This document shows positions 16,639-26,048 of a DNA stretch of 64,000 nucleotides, in pieces. Below the pieces are notes generated by a model. The model was given only the letters and a program-made list of their open reading frames with translations, was not told the origin of the DNA and did not search any database. Location: positions 1 to 64,000 of the forward strand of contig QQUF01000007.1 of the NCBI GenBank assembly GCA_008501735.1. The letters run 5' to 3'. The translations under genes and the position numbers were made by a program. The first letter of the stretch is position 1; each line of letters opens with the position of its first letter. The DNA comes from Calditrichota bacterium. GTDB lineage: Bacteria > CLD3.

Positions 16639-18909
16639 TTAATGAATTGTTTCGTTACCGATGTAATCTTTAATTTTTATTGAACTTATTTTAGTCGAAC
16701 CACTAATTCCAAACGGCACTAAGACACTTCCCTCGTAAGTATTCTTTCCGTTTAGTTTAAGAACTCCGTTTACTTCTTGTGTTCCAATTTTTATTGTAAA
16801 ATTTCCTGTTCTTGCTAAGCCTGATTCAGAATCTTTTGCCGAAATTGTAACTTCCAAAATTTCGCCACCTTTTGCACTCGGTTTTGAAATTTTTGATGAA
16901 ATTATTTTTGGTGGAATGTTATCCAAAGTGATTTCGTAAGTCTTTTTTGTCGAATTTCCTGCTTTGTCGGTAGCTTCAAACTTTAGAGAATTTTTACCAT
17001 TTTTTAACGTAATTTGTTTTTTGAATGAATTTCCACTTAACTCTAACTTTTCTTTTTCCAAAAATAATTCTCCACTCTCAGAAATGCTTCCTTCTAAAGT
17101 AAAATCCTTTTCTGAAGTAACCTTGTGAAAATTATTTAGTTTAATTTTAGGAGGAACAGAATCAACTGTAATGTTCAAATTTTCTTTTTGTATTTTTCCA
17201 TTTAAACTTGCCTCAATTGTTACAACTTGATTTCCATTTTGTAGGACAAGTGTGTGTTCAAAGATTGTTTCTTTTACGCTAAATGAATCATTTCCAATTT
17301 TGATTTGAGTGTTTTGTTTAGCTTTTCCTTTAACCACAAAATCAAACGAATTTGTAAAAATTTGACTTGGAGTTTCCAAAACTAAAATTTCGTCTTGAAG
17401 ATTACAAATCACATTTCTGTTAATTTCACTTTTGTTTTTAGCCTTGTCAATTGCTTGAATTTGGATTTTATTTTTACCTGCTTCCAAAAAGATTTTTTTG
17501 CTAAAACTTCCGTCATAGCTAACATTTGCATTTTCTGAATTAACTAAAACCTCAACAGAACTTTCAGTTTTACCCGTAACAGTCAATTCTTTTGAAAAAA
17601 TCACTTCATTATTTTTTGGGTTTTCAACAACTAAAAATGGAGGTGTTTTGTCTAAAAAATATGAAAATTCAATTACGTCAGTAAAAGGTCCAGGAAGTTT
17701 GTCTGAATCAACAGAGCTAACGTGCCAAAAATAAATCCCACTTTTTTCAGGTTTCCAAGAAAATGAAGTTCGCGAAAGATTTTTTTGAACTAAAATTTCT
17801 CCAAGATTTTTATCAGAGGCAATTTCAATCAAATAATTTCTTGCACCGCTTACTCTTTCCCAATTGAAATTTATCGAAGTTGAAAAGAAACTTTGGTTAG
17901 CTGTCGGACTTGAAGTTTTTGGTGAAGGTAAAAGTTTTTTGGGAGGAGTTGGAGCTTTTCCCGGTTCGATTTTACTACCTTCGTTTTGCCCAACTGTAAC
18001 TTGTTTTCCTGCTGCAACAAGGTCAATTTCCCCGTCATAATTTGCAACACGTACAACTTGATTTTCATCTCTTCCAGTCCAAAATTTTCTTGAACGAATC
18101 TTAGTTTCTATTCCCGGAGCTGAAACGTTTACTTGATTTTTTTTGCTCAAAGAACTTAGGTAAGTAGAAATATCTCCTTGCAAAACGACAACGTCTGTTG
18201 TGTTTGTATTGGAAATTAAATCTTGTTTCATCGCCTCGATTACGGCAAGAGCATTTTCTCCAATTTGCAAACGACTTCCGTCAATAAATTGAATTTGCCC
18301 ATTTGAATTTGAGAAAGTTCTAAGTCGTTCTTTTTCAAAAAGTTCTTGTTTTATTTTGGCAGAATTCCATACAACTTGGTTAGATTTTTTAGTTTCAATT
18401 GAACCCTTTTTCTCTTTTAAAATCGCCGTTATAGATTTTACTCTTTTGTTTTTTGCATCTTGAAGAGCTTCTTTTGCAAAGTACAAAGCACTTTGAGCAG
18501 CACTGTTACTGTTAATCAAATCACCATTTTTTTTAAATGAAACAGCCTTTTCTTTTTCATTTAAAGCTGAATTTATTTTTTCTTTAGCAAGAAGCCCTGC
18601 ACCTTCTTTGTTCGCATTTTGAATATTTTTTTCAGTTCCTTCAAGTTTCTTTGCAACTGATTTATAAAGTTTAATAGGAACTTTTAGTTTTGCTCCATTA
18701 CTAACTTCTGCAATCGAATTGAATCCGTTAAACTTCAGAATCACTTCCCAATCATCAGGATTATCAAAGTATTTTTTTGAAATTTCACGCAAAGAAGTCT
18801 TTTCTGAATAAGTAATCGTAACCACGTCGGATTGGCTGAAAACTGATAAAAATGAGAAAAGAATGAGGATTAGAGAATTTGTAAAAATGTTTTTCAATGC
18901 TTGATTCAA
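16639..18909 (-). CDS. LysM-FecR-Ig-like envelope protein
   Basis: 756 residues. A signal peptide (to about 27, FSQS) is followed by LysM (28-85; TITYSEKTSLREISKKYF), an alpha-helical stretch (90-165), a FecR-type domain (170-310; ...VVLQGDISTYL...VRVANYDGEIDLVAAGK), a fibronectin-like module (335-420) and about four Ig-like repeats (430-750) with 'ITLKNGKNSLKFEATDKAGNS'-type strands. LysM binds peptidoglycan and FecR domains occur in periplasmic proteins of signalling operons, so this may anchor or feed the sensory receptors downstream (phosphatase gene 15 bases away). The TTG start is the only one that gives a full signal peptide. It is probably the first gene of the Sia-like operon. Its specific role is unknown. 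Confidence 0.75.
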   Translation of the reverse strand: MNQALKNIFTNSLILILFSFLSVFSQSDVVTITYSEKTSLREISKKYFDNPDDWEVILKFNGFNSIAEVSNGAKLKVPIKLYKSVAKKLEGTEKNIQNANKEGAGLLAKEKINSALNEKEKAVSFKKNGDLINSNSAAQSALYFAKEALQDAKNKRVKSITAILKEKKGSIETKKSNQVVWNSAKIKQELFEKERLRTFSNSNGQIQFIDGSRLQIGENALAVIEAMKQDLISNTNTTDVVVLQGDISTYLSSLSKKNQVNVSAPGIETKIRSRKFWTGRDENQVVRVANYDGEIDLVAAGKQVTVGQNEGSKIEPGKAPTPPKKLLPSPKTSSPTANQSFFSTSINFNWERVSGARNYLIEIASDKNLGEILVQKNLSRTSFSWKPEKSGIYFWHVSSVDSDKLPGPFTDVIEFSYFLDKTPPFLVVENPKNNEVIFSKELTVTGKTESSVEVLVNSENANVSYDGSFSKKIFLEAGKNKIQIQAIDKAKNKSEINRNVICNLQDEILVLETPSQIFTNSFDFVVKGKAKQNTQIKIGNDSFSVKETIFEHTLVLQNGNQVVTIEASLNGKIQKENLNITVDSVPPKIKLNNFHKVTSEKDFTLEGSISESGELFLEKEKLELSGNSFKKQITLKNGKNSLKFEATDKAGNSTKKTYEITLDNIPPKIISSKISKPSAKGGEILEVTISAKDSESGLARTGNFTIKIGTQEVNGVLKLNGKNTYEGSVLVPFGISGSTKISSIKIKDYIGNETIH

Positions 18910-18975
18910 CTGATTTTTTAAAGGGTTCGAGAATTAACAAACATTTGAGTTTCAATCAAAATGAAAAACGATTGT

Positions 18976-20166
18976 TTAAATTGCTTCTCTTTTGATAATT
19001 CCAACTGCGTTTTGCAACTTTTCTTGACTAACTAAAGGGTGAATTGGAATTAGCAAAATTTTTTCCGAAAACATTGTTGAATTTGGAAACAAGTCTTCTG
19101 AACCAGAATTTCTAAACTCCTCGTATTCAGAGACTTTATGGATTGGTCTGTCGTAAAGAGTTGTTACTTCAAGTTGAGTTTCTTCCAAAATTTTGCTAAC
19201 AATTTTCTCGCGGTTTTTTGGATTTTTCAGCAGAAGTGGAAATTGATTAAAGCAAGTAAAAGTATCTTTTGGAAGTTCAGGAATAACAATTTTTTCAAAA
19301 TTTTTAAATTCACCTATTAAAAAATCACCATTCTTTTTTCTTGCTTCAAAAATCTCTTCGGCAATTTCAAACTGCGAACTTCCCAAACCTCCTTGAAAAT
19401 CTGTGAATTCAAATGACACAAAATCAAGGTGAATTTCTGTGTATTTGAAACGAGAAATCACTTTGAGCAAAAGTGTGTAAAAAAACGGTCTCACAGCCAG
19501 AGCCAACGCAATTGCTCTAAACTTTTGAATTAATTTTTCTTTTAAAGTTAATTTTTTGAGTTGTTCAACTTTTGGTTTGCAAATTTCATAAACCTCAGAA
19601 TTGTTTGTGAAAATCGCACCGCCGTTTAAAGTCGAGTAATTTTTTCCACGATTAAAACTAATCACTCCGACATCACAAATTCCACCACTTTGAGAATCGC
19701 CAATTTTAGTTCCCATTGAACTTGCGGCATCTTCAATTAGAAAAATATCTTGCCCAGAATCTTTGATTTTTTGACGAAGTTTGTCCATTTCAAGTGGAAT
19801 TCCAAACATATGCACAACCATCACAGCCAAAGTTTTTTCTGTGATTTCAAAAGTATCAAAATCAATATTAAAAGTCTTCGGCGAAGTGTCTGCCAAAACA
19901 GGCTTCAAACCTGCTTTCCGGATTGGCAAAATCAAAGAAGGAGCTGTGTAAGCCTGTAAAATTATTTCATTTCTTTCGGGCTTTAACTTTTTTAGAGCTT
20001 CGAGTGCAATCCAAATTGAAGTTGTTCCACTGTTTGTAAGTAGAATTTTTTCATTTTGGACAAAATCTAAAAGTTTGTTTTCAAATTGTTTTTTATTTCC
20101 AAAAATCCCGCCCAAAATATCTTTAAATCGAGTTGGAGTTCCAGCAGAAGGAGTAATGATTTTCAT
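18976..20166 (-). CDS. DegT/DnrJ/EryC1-family PLP aminotransferase
   Basis: 396 residues, the normal length for the family. Motifs along the fold: LLTNSGTTSIWIALEAL (cofactor phosphate site), MVVHMFGIP, IEDAASSMGTKIG (Asp on the pyridine nitrogen) and SFNRGKNYSTLNGGAIFTN with the Schiff-base Lys. These enzymes transaminate nucleotide-linked keto sugars for cell-surface glycans, but the central part and C terminus are divergent and no other sugar genes are adjacent, so the substrate is open. It is transcribed toward the LysM/FecR gene, 66 bases away, and could share its transcript. The ATG start is unambiguous. Confidence 0.8.
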   Translation of the reverse strand: MKIITPSAGTPTRFKDILGGIFGNKKQFENKLLDFVQNEKILLTNSGTTSIWIALEALKKLKPERNEIILQAYTAPSLILPIRKAGLKPVLADTSPKTFNIDFDTFEITEKTLAVMVVHMFGIPLEMDKLRQKIKDSGQDIFLIEDAASSMGTKIGDSQSGGICDVGVISFNRGKNYSTLNGGAIFTNNSEVYEICKPKVEQLKKLTLKEKLIQKFRAIALALAVRPFFYTLLLKVISRFKYTEIHLDFVSFEFTDFQGGLGSSQFEIAEEIFEARKKNGDFLIGEFKNFEKIVIPELPKDTFTCFNQFPLLLKNPKNREKIVSKILEETQLEVTTLYDRPIHKVSEYEEFRNSGSEDLFPNSTMFSEKILLIPIHPLVSQEKLQNAVGIIKREAI

Positions 20167-20329
20167 AAAATTGGTTCTTTAGTTTTCTATTCAAGTGATT
20201 TTGGAAAGTAAATTAATTTTTTGGAAAAGAATTGAAATTTCTTTACAAATTTAGTGTTAATTTAATCTCCAATATTTCTCAAAAAGAATTTATCTTTCAG
20301 ACTTTAATAAAAATAGATGAGTTATTTCT

Positions 20330-21643
20330 GTGGCAAAAAATCCTTTTAAACAAATTTTCGACATTAAACGCTCTGAACTCCCACAAAGCCTTTCAATGGG
20401 ATTTACATTTTTTCTAATTATTTGCGTTTTTTGGATTCTAAAACCTATAAAAAAAGGCATCTTTTTAAGTTTTTACAAATCTGAAGGATTTACTTTTTTA
20501 GGAACACTTTACAGTGCTGAACAAGCAGAATTGATTGCTAAAGTTTTAAATATGGTTGTTGCATTTTTTGCCGTTTGGGTCTTTTCGATGCTCTCGAACA
20601 AACTAAGGCGTGAAAAATTAATGTACGTATTTTCTGCATTTTTTGTTCTAACACTCATTTTATTTAGTCAATTTATTGGAAGCGTTTCAAGTTCAGTTGC
20701 TTGGTCTTTTTATCTTTACGGAGACCTTTTTTCTACTTTGATGGTTGCAACATTTTTTGCCTTTTTGAATGACTCAGTCAATCCTGATTCCGCAAAAAGA
20801 CTTTACGGTTTAATCGGTTTTGGAGGAGTTGCAGGTGGAGCTTTTAGTACAACAACTTTAAGAGGTTTGCAAAAATCTGGAGCTTTTAGCAACGAACAAT
20901 TTTTGTTAATGTGTGTTGGGATTGTGATTCTAATTGCGATTCTTTCATTTTTCGCATCAAAATATTCCGAGAGTGAAAACCCTACTCAAATTAAAGAATC
21001 AGAAGAAGCGAAAAGTGGAAATGCTGCAATTGAAGGCGGAAAATTGGTTCTTTCTTCAAGGTATTTTCTTTCGATTGTTGCGATTGTAGGACTTTACGAA
21101 ATGGTTTCGACGATTATGGATTTTCAGTTTTCATCTGCAATCGTAAACCTTGTTCCAAAAGAAGAAATCGGCGAAGCCTTCACAACTGCTTTTGCCACAA
21201 CAAACGTTGTTGCGATGTTTGTCCAATTGTTTTTGACAAGTTTTGTAATGAGCAGATTTGGTGTTGGAATTGCGTTACTTTTTTTGCCAATTGCTTCGAT
21301 GCTTGGTTCGGTTGGATTTTTACTTTTCCCTTCAGTCCTGACAGGAAGTTTACTTAACACTGCTGACAACGGATTTTCTTATTCAATCAACCAATCTGCA
21401 AAAGAAGCTCTTTATGTCCCGACTTCAAAAGACGAAAAATACAAAGCAAAAGCATTTATTGATATGTTTGTGCAAAGATTTGCAAAGGCTTTGGCTGTTG
21501 GGCTTAGTTTAGGAATTACGATGATTTTCCAAGAATTCAGTGCAATTAAATACCTTTCCCTTTTAACAGCAGTAATTCTTGTTGTTTGGATTCTCGCAGT
21601 AAAATACGCAGGTAAAAGATTTAAAGAACTTACTCAAAATTAG
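20330..21643 (+). CDS. Npt/Tlc-family nucleotide transporter
   Basis: 437 residues with about 12 predicted membrane segments. The start FKQIFDIKRSELPQSLSMGFTFFLIICVFWILKPIKKGIFL and the glycine-rich FGGVAGGAFSTTTLRGL match the ATP/ADP antiporter (Npt/Tlc) superfamily. Members in energy parasites exchange ATP for ADP; free-living FCB bacteria also carry divergent ones whose substrate is unknown. A GTG start is chosen because it precedes the conserved N terminus. The next gene (Omp85) follows after 6 bases, and a second Npt-type gene follows that, so the three probably form one transcript. Divergent from the aminotransferase gene; 20167-20329 shows no clear promoter motif to me. Confidence 0.8.
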   Translation: MAKNPFKQIFDIKRSELPQSLSMGFTFFLIICVFWILKPIKKGIFLSFYKSEGFTFLGTLYSAEQAELIAKVLNMVVAFFAVWVFSMLSNKLRREKLMYVFSAFFVLTLILFSQFIGSVSSSVAWSFYLYGDLFSTLMVATFFAFLNDSVNPDSAKRLYGLIGFGGVAGGAFSTTTLRGLQKSGAFSNEQFLLMCVGIVILIAILSFFASKYSESENPTQIKESEEAKSGNAAIEGGKLVLSSRYFLSIVAIVGLYEMVSTIMDFQFSSAIVNLVPKEEIGEAFTTAFATTNVVAMFVQLFLTSFVMSRFGVGIALLFLPIASMLGSVGFLLFPSVLTGSLLNTADNGFSYSINQSAKEALYVPTSKDEKYKAKAFIDMFVQRFAKALAVGLSLGITMIFQEFSAIKYLSLLTAVILVVWILAVKYAGKRFKELTQN

Positions 21644-21649
21644 AAAGAA

Positions 21650-23005
21650 ATGAATTTGAAACTAATAAGTATTATTTTTGCCCTTCTTTTTTCTCTCCAA
21701 ATTTTTGCAAATGACACAACAGCTTTTCTTAAAATTTATGAAGGTAGGAAAGTTGATAAAATCACATTCAAAGGTAACAAAACTAAAAAATATATAATTG
21801 ACCGAGAGTTACAGACTCAAATTGGAGATTCGCTTAATCTTCAAATTATTGCAGAAGACATTCAGAGGTTAAGAAATCTCGACGTTTTTGCTACAATTAA
21901 TGTTGGCGGAATTGAAACCGAAAACGGTGTTGAATTGGTTTACGATTTTAAAGAAATTATTGCTGCCTTGCCTTACGTGAGTTACCAAATTTCAGACGAA
22001 AATGGATTGGCTTTAGGTCCTGCTGTTCGTTCAGGAAATTTTCTTTACAGAGACATAACTTTTAACGCATTCTTCCTTTTTGGTGGTTTTACTGCTTACA
22101 GAGTAGAATTTAGCTGGCCTTGGATTACCGGAAATCACATTTCATTTGATATGGAAGCAAGTCACATTGTTCGTGAAAGTCAAATTGATAACTACAATGA
22201 AGTAATTGATAATTTTCTTGTCAAACCTGGAACTTACATTGGAAAAGATTTTCGACTTTTCGGTGAGTTTGAATTTTTACGTCTTGAAAATGAAGGAATT
22301 ATCGACAGTTCAAGTAAGATTAATCAATTTCCTGACGGAACTTTTAGAAAAGTAACTCTAGGAAACAAAGTTGATAATATGCCAAGTTTGGGCGTTTCGT
22401 TTGTTCAAGACACAAGAGATTCTTTTACGAATCCAAATAAAGGTTGGTTCAATGAAGTGAAAATTCAAAAGACTGGAGGCTTCTTAGGTGGCAAAACTGA
22501 TTTTGAAACCTATACTTTTGATTTTCAAAAATACATTCCGATTGCAAAAAGACAACGAATCCAACTTGCAACACTTTCGACTTTGAGAAGAGGCGAAATG
22601 GGAATTGACATTCCATACAATATGGATTTCCACATTGGTGGAGCAAACACAGTTCGTGGTTACGAAGTTGCAGCCGAAGACCAATTTTTTGGGAAAAATC
22701 AATTCATTGGAACATTAGAGTACCGCTACGACGTAATCAAGCCACAAAACATTTCATTGTTCGGATTGAATTACAGAATTGGTGGACAACTTACAGCTTT
22801 TGCAGATGCAGGAACTGTTTCAAACACATTTGACGATTACTTAAAAGAAAAATGGCGAATCGGTTACGGAATCGGTTTTGGAATTCTTTTGCCTTCTGTC
22901 AACACTGTTAGAATTGAAGCTGCTTTTAACAGAGACGGAGAGTTCAACCCAACAATTTTAATTTCATTTTACAAAACAACTGCTCAACGTTGGAGAATTC
23001 GATAA
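21650..23005 (+). CDS. Small Omp85/BamA-superfamily outer-membrane protein
   Basis: 451 residues. A signal peptide (1-20, IFAN) is followed by one clear POTRA-like domain (about 33-105; VDKITFKGNKTKKYIIDRELQ...RLRNLDVFATINV) and a 16-strand-type beta-barrel. FVQDTRDSFTNPNKGW and VRGYEVAAEDQF are the conserved Omp85 strand and loop-6 VRGY motifs. BamA has five POTRA domains; a single one suggests a specialised or TamA/FhaC-like role, such as inserting one partner or a lipid task. It lies between two nucleotide-transporter-family genes, a combination whose logic I do not know. Confidence 0.82.
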   Translation: MNLKLISIIFALLFSLQIFANDTTAFLKIYEGRKVDKITFKGNKTKKYIIDRELQTQIGDSLNLQIIAEDIQRLRNLDVFATINVGGIETENGVELVYDFKEIIAALPYVSYQISDENGLALGPAVRSGNFLYRDITFNAFFLFGGFTAYRVEFSWPWITGNHISFDMEASHIVRESQIDNYNEVIDNFLVKPGTYIGKDFRLFGEFEFLRLENEGIIDSSSKINQFPDGTFRKVTLGNKVDNMPSLGVSFVQDTRDSFTNPNKGWFNEVKIQKTGGFLGGKTDFETYTFDFQKYIPIAKRQRIQLATLSTLRRGEMGIDIPYNMDFHIGGANTVRGYEVAAEDQFFGKNQFIGTLEYRYDVIKPQNISLFGLNYRIGGQLTAFADAGTVSNTFDDYLKEKWRIGYGIGFGILLPSVNTVRIEAAFNRDGEFNPTILISFYKTTAQRWRIR

Positions 23006-23065
23006 CTTTTTAGCGGTTAAAACGAAAGTCGAATCACAGTTTCAAAACTTTCTGCAAAATATTAA

Positions 23066-25843
23066 ATGAATAAAATTTTCAAAAAATTTTTTGATATTCG
23101 GCAAGGTGAACACCAAATTGCAATTTTGATGTTCATTCAAATTTTTCTTATCATTTCCTCGTTCACAGTTTTAAAAGCAGTTCGAGATGCTGTTTTCCTT
23201 GCAAAATTCAGTGCTAACGAAATCCCATATCTTTACATTTTAATTGCAGTAATTGTTGGCTTTGTAGCTTATGTTTACTCTGAGTTCAGCACAAAATTTC
23301 ACCTTGTGAAATTCATTCTTGCAACTAATTTAATTTTAGTAGGGCTTTTAGTTTCTCTATTTCTTTTGATGAAATTTTATCCACTTTCATTTTTACCTTT
23401 TGTACTCTACTTGCTTTCTGCAATTTTCGGAATCCTTACCAACGCTCAATTTTGGCTTTTCGCAAATTTTATTTACAATCCTCGTGAAGCAAAAAGACTT
23501 TTCAGTTTTATTGGAACAGGAGCAATTGCAGGTGGAATTTTTGGAGGACAATTTGCACAACAAGGAGCAGATTTTCTGGGAACTGAGAATTTACTTCTAC
23601 TATGTTCAGGATTAGTTTTTATCTCCTCTGCTCTAACAAAACTCACAGCAAAAGTTCTTGAAAAAAATGATTTTATACTCATCAAACCAGAAACTGAAAA
23701 AACCAAAGTCATTAGAAATTCTTCACCGATAAAATTAATTTTGGGCTCAAAATATTTGAGTTTGATTTCAGGCATAATTTTTATGACAATTATGGTTTCG
23801 ACCTTTGCAGATTTTCAGTTCAAAGTAATCGCTAAAGAAAACTTTCTTACTGAAGATACTTTAACTCACTTTTTTGGCTTATTTTACACTTACTTGGGAA
23901 TTGTTTCATTAATTTTCCAAATCCTCTTCACAAGTCCGATTTTAAGAAAATACGGAATTGGGATTTCTGCAATGATTTTGCCAATTGCAATGTTTTTGGG
24001 TTCAACTTTTACAATTTTTGAAGCAAGTATTTTAGTAGGTGTTTACCTAAAAGGTAGTGAAGGAGTCTTTGGAAATTCAATTAATAAATCGGTGATGGAA
24101 TTATTTTTTATGCCAGTAAACGAAGCTGTAAAAAAGCGTGTTAAAGCCTTCATCGAAATGTTTATTGACCGCTCAGCGACAGGAATTGCAGGAATTTTTC
24201 TTTTATTTTTAGTTTCATTTTTGGACTTGACTATTTCTCATATTGCTTGGTTTTCACTTTCATTTGTTGGGATTTGGTTAACACTAATTTGGTATGCCAA
24301 AAAAGAGTATTTAAAAGCTCTGCAAAAGACTTTTGAGAGAAAAGAAATTGACCCTGAAATAGTTTTAAATGTTGAAGATTCGGCTGGTTTGGAATTAGTA
24401 AAGAAAACATTTAGAAATGGAACTGAAAAACAGATTTTGTATTTAATTTCAATTATGAATGACGACGAGAAAATAAATTTAAATGAAGTATTTTCAGAAC
24501 TTCTTGAAAATGAAAGTCCAGCAATTCGTTATGAAGCGATTTCATTTTTATCTAGTCAAAACGAACCTAAACTTCTATCTAAAATTGAACCTTTTTTAAA
24601 CGATTCTGATCCCAAAATTGTTGCTGAAGCTATTTGCTTTACTTTGAGAAATTCTGATAAACAAAGAGATTTAATTGAAAAAAGACTTCAAAATGAAAAT
24701 GACGTAAAGTTTTTGTTAGCTTATTTTCTATTTGCAGTGAAACACAAGCAACTTGATTCAAAATCAATTTCAAAATACATTCAAAAATTTGAGACTCTTT
24801 TAGACCCAAGTTCAAACGAAGCAATTAGTGGGCAACTTGAGATTGCTAAAATTATTGGTGACATTGACAAAGATTCTCCACTCTTTAGGTTAATTCCAAA
24901 TTTTCTCAATAATCCAAATTTAGAAGTTGCTAGAAAAGCATTAGAAAATGTTGGAAAGTCTAGAAACACAGATTTAATACCTATTTTAATTGAAAAACTT
25001 TCTAATGTGAAATTACGAAAAGAAGCTGCGAAAGCACTTTCAGAGTATGGTGACGAGGTAATTGATATTTTACTTAAATATTTAAACGATACGAATTCAA
25101 GTATAACATTGAGAAGAAACATTCCATTTGTTTTAAGAAGGTTTGAAACTCAAGAAGCTGTTGATAAAGTTTTAAAAAATTTAGGTCAATCTGATTCTTT
25201 AGTAGAATATCGATTAATAAAAGCTGTTAATAAAATCAAAGCGAAAAAACCTGAAATAATTTTTGATAATAAATTAGTCGAAGAAGCAATTATTGAGAAA
25301 GCTGAAAAGTATTACAAATTATTGGTGTTAGAAAAAGGTATCAAATTATTGCCAAGTTCGTACAAAGCAAAGGCAATTACCAAAAAGGCAGTTATAGAGA
25401 AACAAGATTTAACTTTTGAGGAAATTTTCAGACTTCTTGGACTAAAATTTGATTTACTAAGAATGCGTTCAACCTTTAGTGGGTTAAAAAGCAAGGATAA
25501 ACGAATTAGAGCAAATGCTTTAGAATTTATTGACACTTTTCTCACAGGACAAAAAATTAAACCAATTATTTTTCCAATATTCTTAGGAGATGAAATTTCT
25601 ATCAATACAAAATTGAGTAATATTAAGAATCATTTAGAAGTTGAATCAAAATTAACTTCTACAACAATTTTTGTAAATTCAATGATTGAATTTAAGGACA
25701 CTTGGTTAATAATTTTATCACTAGATATAATTGGGAAATTAAGATTATTAGATTTGGCAGAAAATTTGCAAAAAATTTTAGTAAACCAGCCTATTTCAAT
25801 TCAAAAGATTGGAAGACAAACTTTTGAGGAACTGAAATCCTAA
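23066..25843 (+). CDS. Npt-family transporter fused to HEAT repeats
   Basis: 925 residues. Residues 1-430 are a 12-segment Npt/Tlc-type transporter (KKFFDIRQGEHQIAILMF start, GTGAIAGGIFGGQFAQQ glycine-rich segment, IEMFIDRSATGIAG) homologous to the protein at 20330. From about 440 to 760 the chain is helical with HEAT-like repeats (SPAIRYEAISFLSSQNEP, NPNLEVARKALENVGKS, NVKLRKEAAKALSEYGDE). The last ~150 residues are helical and unassigned. HEAT arrays bind proteins, so the transporter part may recruit or respond to a cytoplasmic partner. The codon usage is even along the length, so the fusion looks genuine. A cyclic-nucleotide domain, which some fused homologues have, is not evident. Confidence 0.8.
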   Translation: MNKIFKKFFDIRQGEHQIAILMFIQIFLIISSFTVLKAVRDAVFLAKFSANEIPYLYILIAVIVGFVAYVYSEFSTKFHLVKFILATNLILVGLLVSLFLLMKFYPLSFLPFVLYLLSAIFGILTNAQFWLFANFIYNPREAKRLFSFIGTGAIAGGIFGGQFAQQGADFLGTENLLLLCSGLVFISSALTKLTAKVLEKNDFILIKPETEKTKVIRNSSPIKLILGSKYLSLISGIIFMTIMVSTFADFQFKVIAKENFLTEDTLTHFFGLFYTYLGIVSLIFQILFTSPILRKYGIGISAMILPIAMFLGSTFTIFEASILVGVYLKGSEGVFGNSINKSVMELFFMPVNEAVKKRVKAFIEMFIDRSATGIAGIFLLFLVSFLDLTISHIAWFSLSFVGIWLTLIWYAKKEYLKALQKTFERKEIDPEIVLNVEDSAGLELVKKTFRNGTEKQILYLISIMNDDEKINLNEVFSELLENESPAIRYEAISFLSSQNEPKLLSKIEPFLNDSDPKIVAEAICFTLRNSDKQRDLIEKRLQNENDVKFLLAYFLFAVKHKQLDSKSISKYIQKFETLLDPSSNEAISGQLEIAKIIGDIDKDSPLFRLIPNFLNNPNLEVARKALENVGKSRNTDLIPILIEKLSNVKLRKEAAKALSEYGDEVIDILLKYLNDTNSSITLRRNIPFVLRRFETQEAVDKVLKNLGQSDSLVEYRLIKAVNKIKAKKPEIIFDNKLVEEAIIEKAEKYYKLLVLEKGIKLLPSSYKAKAITKKAVIEKQDLTFEEIFRLLGLKFDLLRMRSTFSGLKSKDKRIRANALEFIDTFLTGQKIKPIIFPIFLGDEISINTKLSNIKNHLEVESKLTSTTIFVNSMIEFKDTWLIILSLDIIGKLRLLDLAENLQKILVNQPISIQKIGRQTFEELKS

Positions 25844-25887
25844 TTTTAAAATTACCAATGAGAATAATATTTACCTTGAAATAATCA

Positions 25888-26048
25888 TTGACCTTTAAAC
25901 AATTATTCATTTATTTATTGCTATTATGTTTAAGTAGTTTAACGAGACCCCACTTTTCGCTAAACTACTATTTTATAAGCAATAACACAAATTAGGATTA
26001 TTTTTTAGATTCAATTACTTTAACAATTTATTTCAAAGGTACATCCTT
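25888..26048 (+). promoter_or_regulatory. Conserved promoter/leader with hairpin, copy 1
   Basis: TTGACCTTTAA (25888) is followed 60 bases later by the loop motif CCCCACTTTTCGCTAA (25948-25963) held in a hairpin: AGTAGTTTA (25933-25941) pairs with TAAACTACT (25961-25969), and TTATTGCT (25915-25922) with AGCAATAA (25978-25985). A 36-base segment at 26005-26040 is identical to copy 2, and AAGG-N5-CCTT brackets the ribosome binding site just before ATG. Copy 2 (30834-30994) has the same motif, spacing and start region but different stem bases. No known riboswitch class is recognised. Confidence 0.6.

Noticed and set aside
25888-25927. Standard -35/-10 promoter (TTGACC and TATTAT) before the giant genes
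   Set aside because: The spacing to the best -10 match is 28 bases in copy 1 and 22 in copy 2, so the TTGACC element is kept only as part of the conserved leader, not called as a promoter by itself.
25915-25985. Leader hairpin as a known riboswitch (for example preQ1 or c-di-GMP)
   Set aside because: The loop wording and lengths do not match the consensus of the classes I know, and the downstream genes encode surface proteins, not the usual targets.
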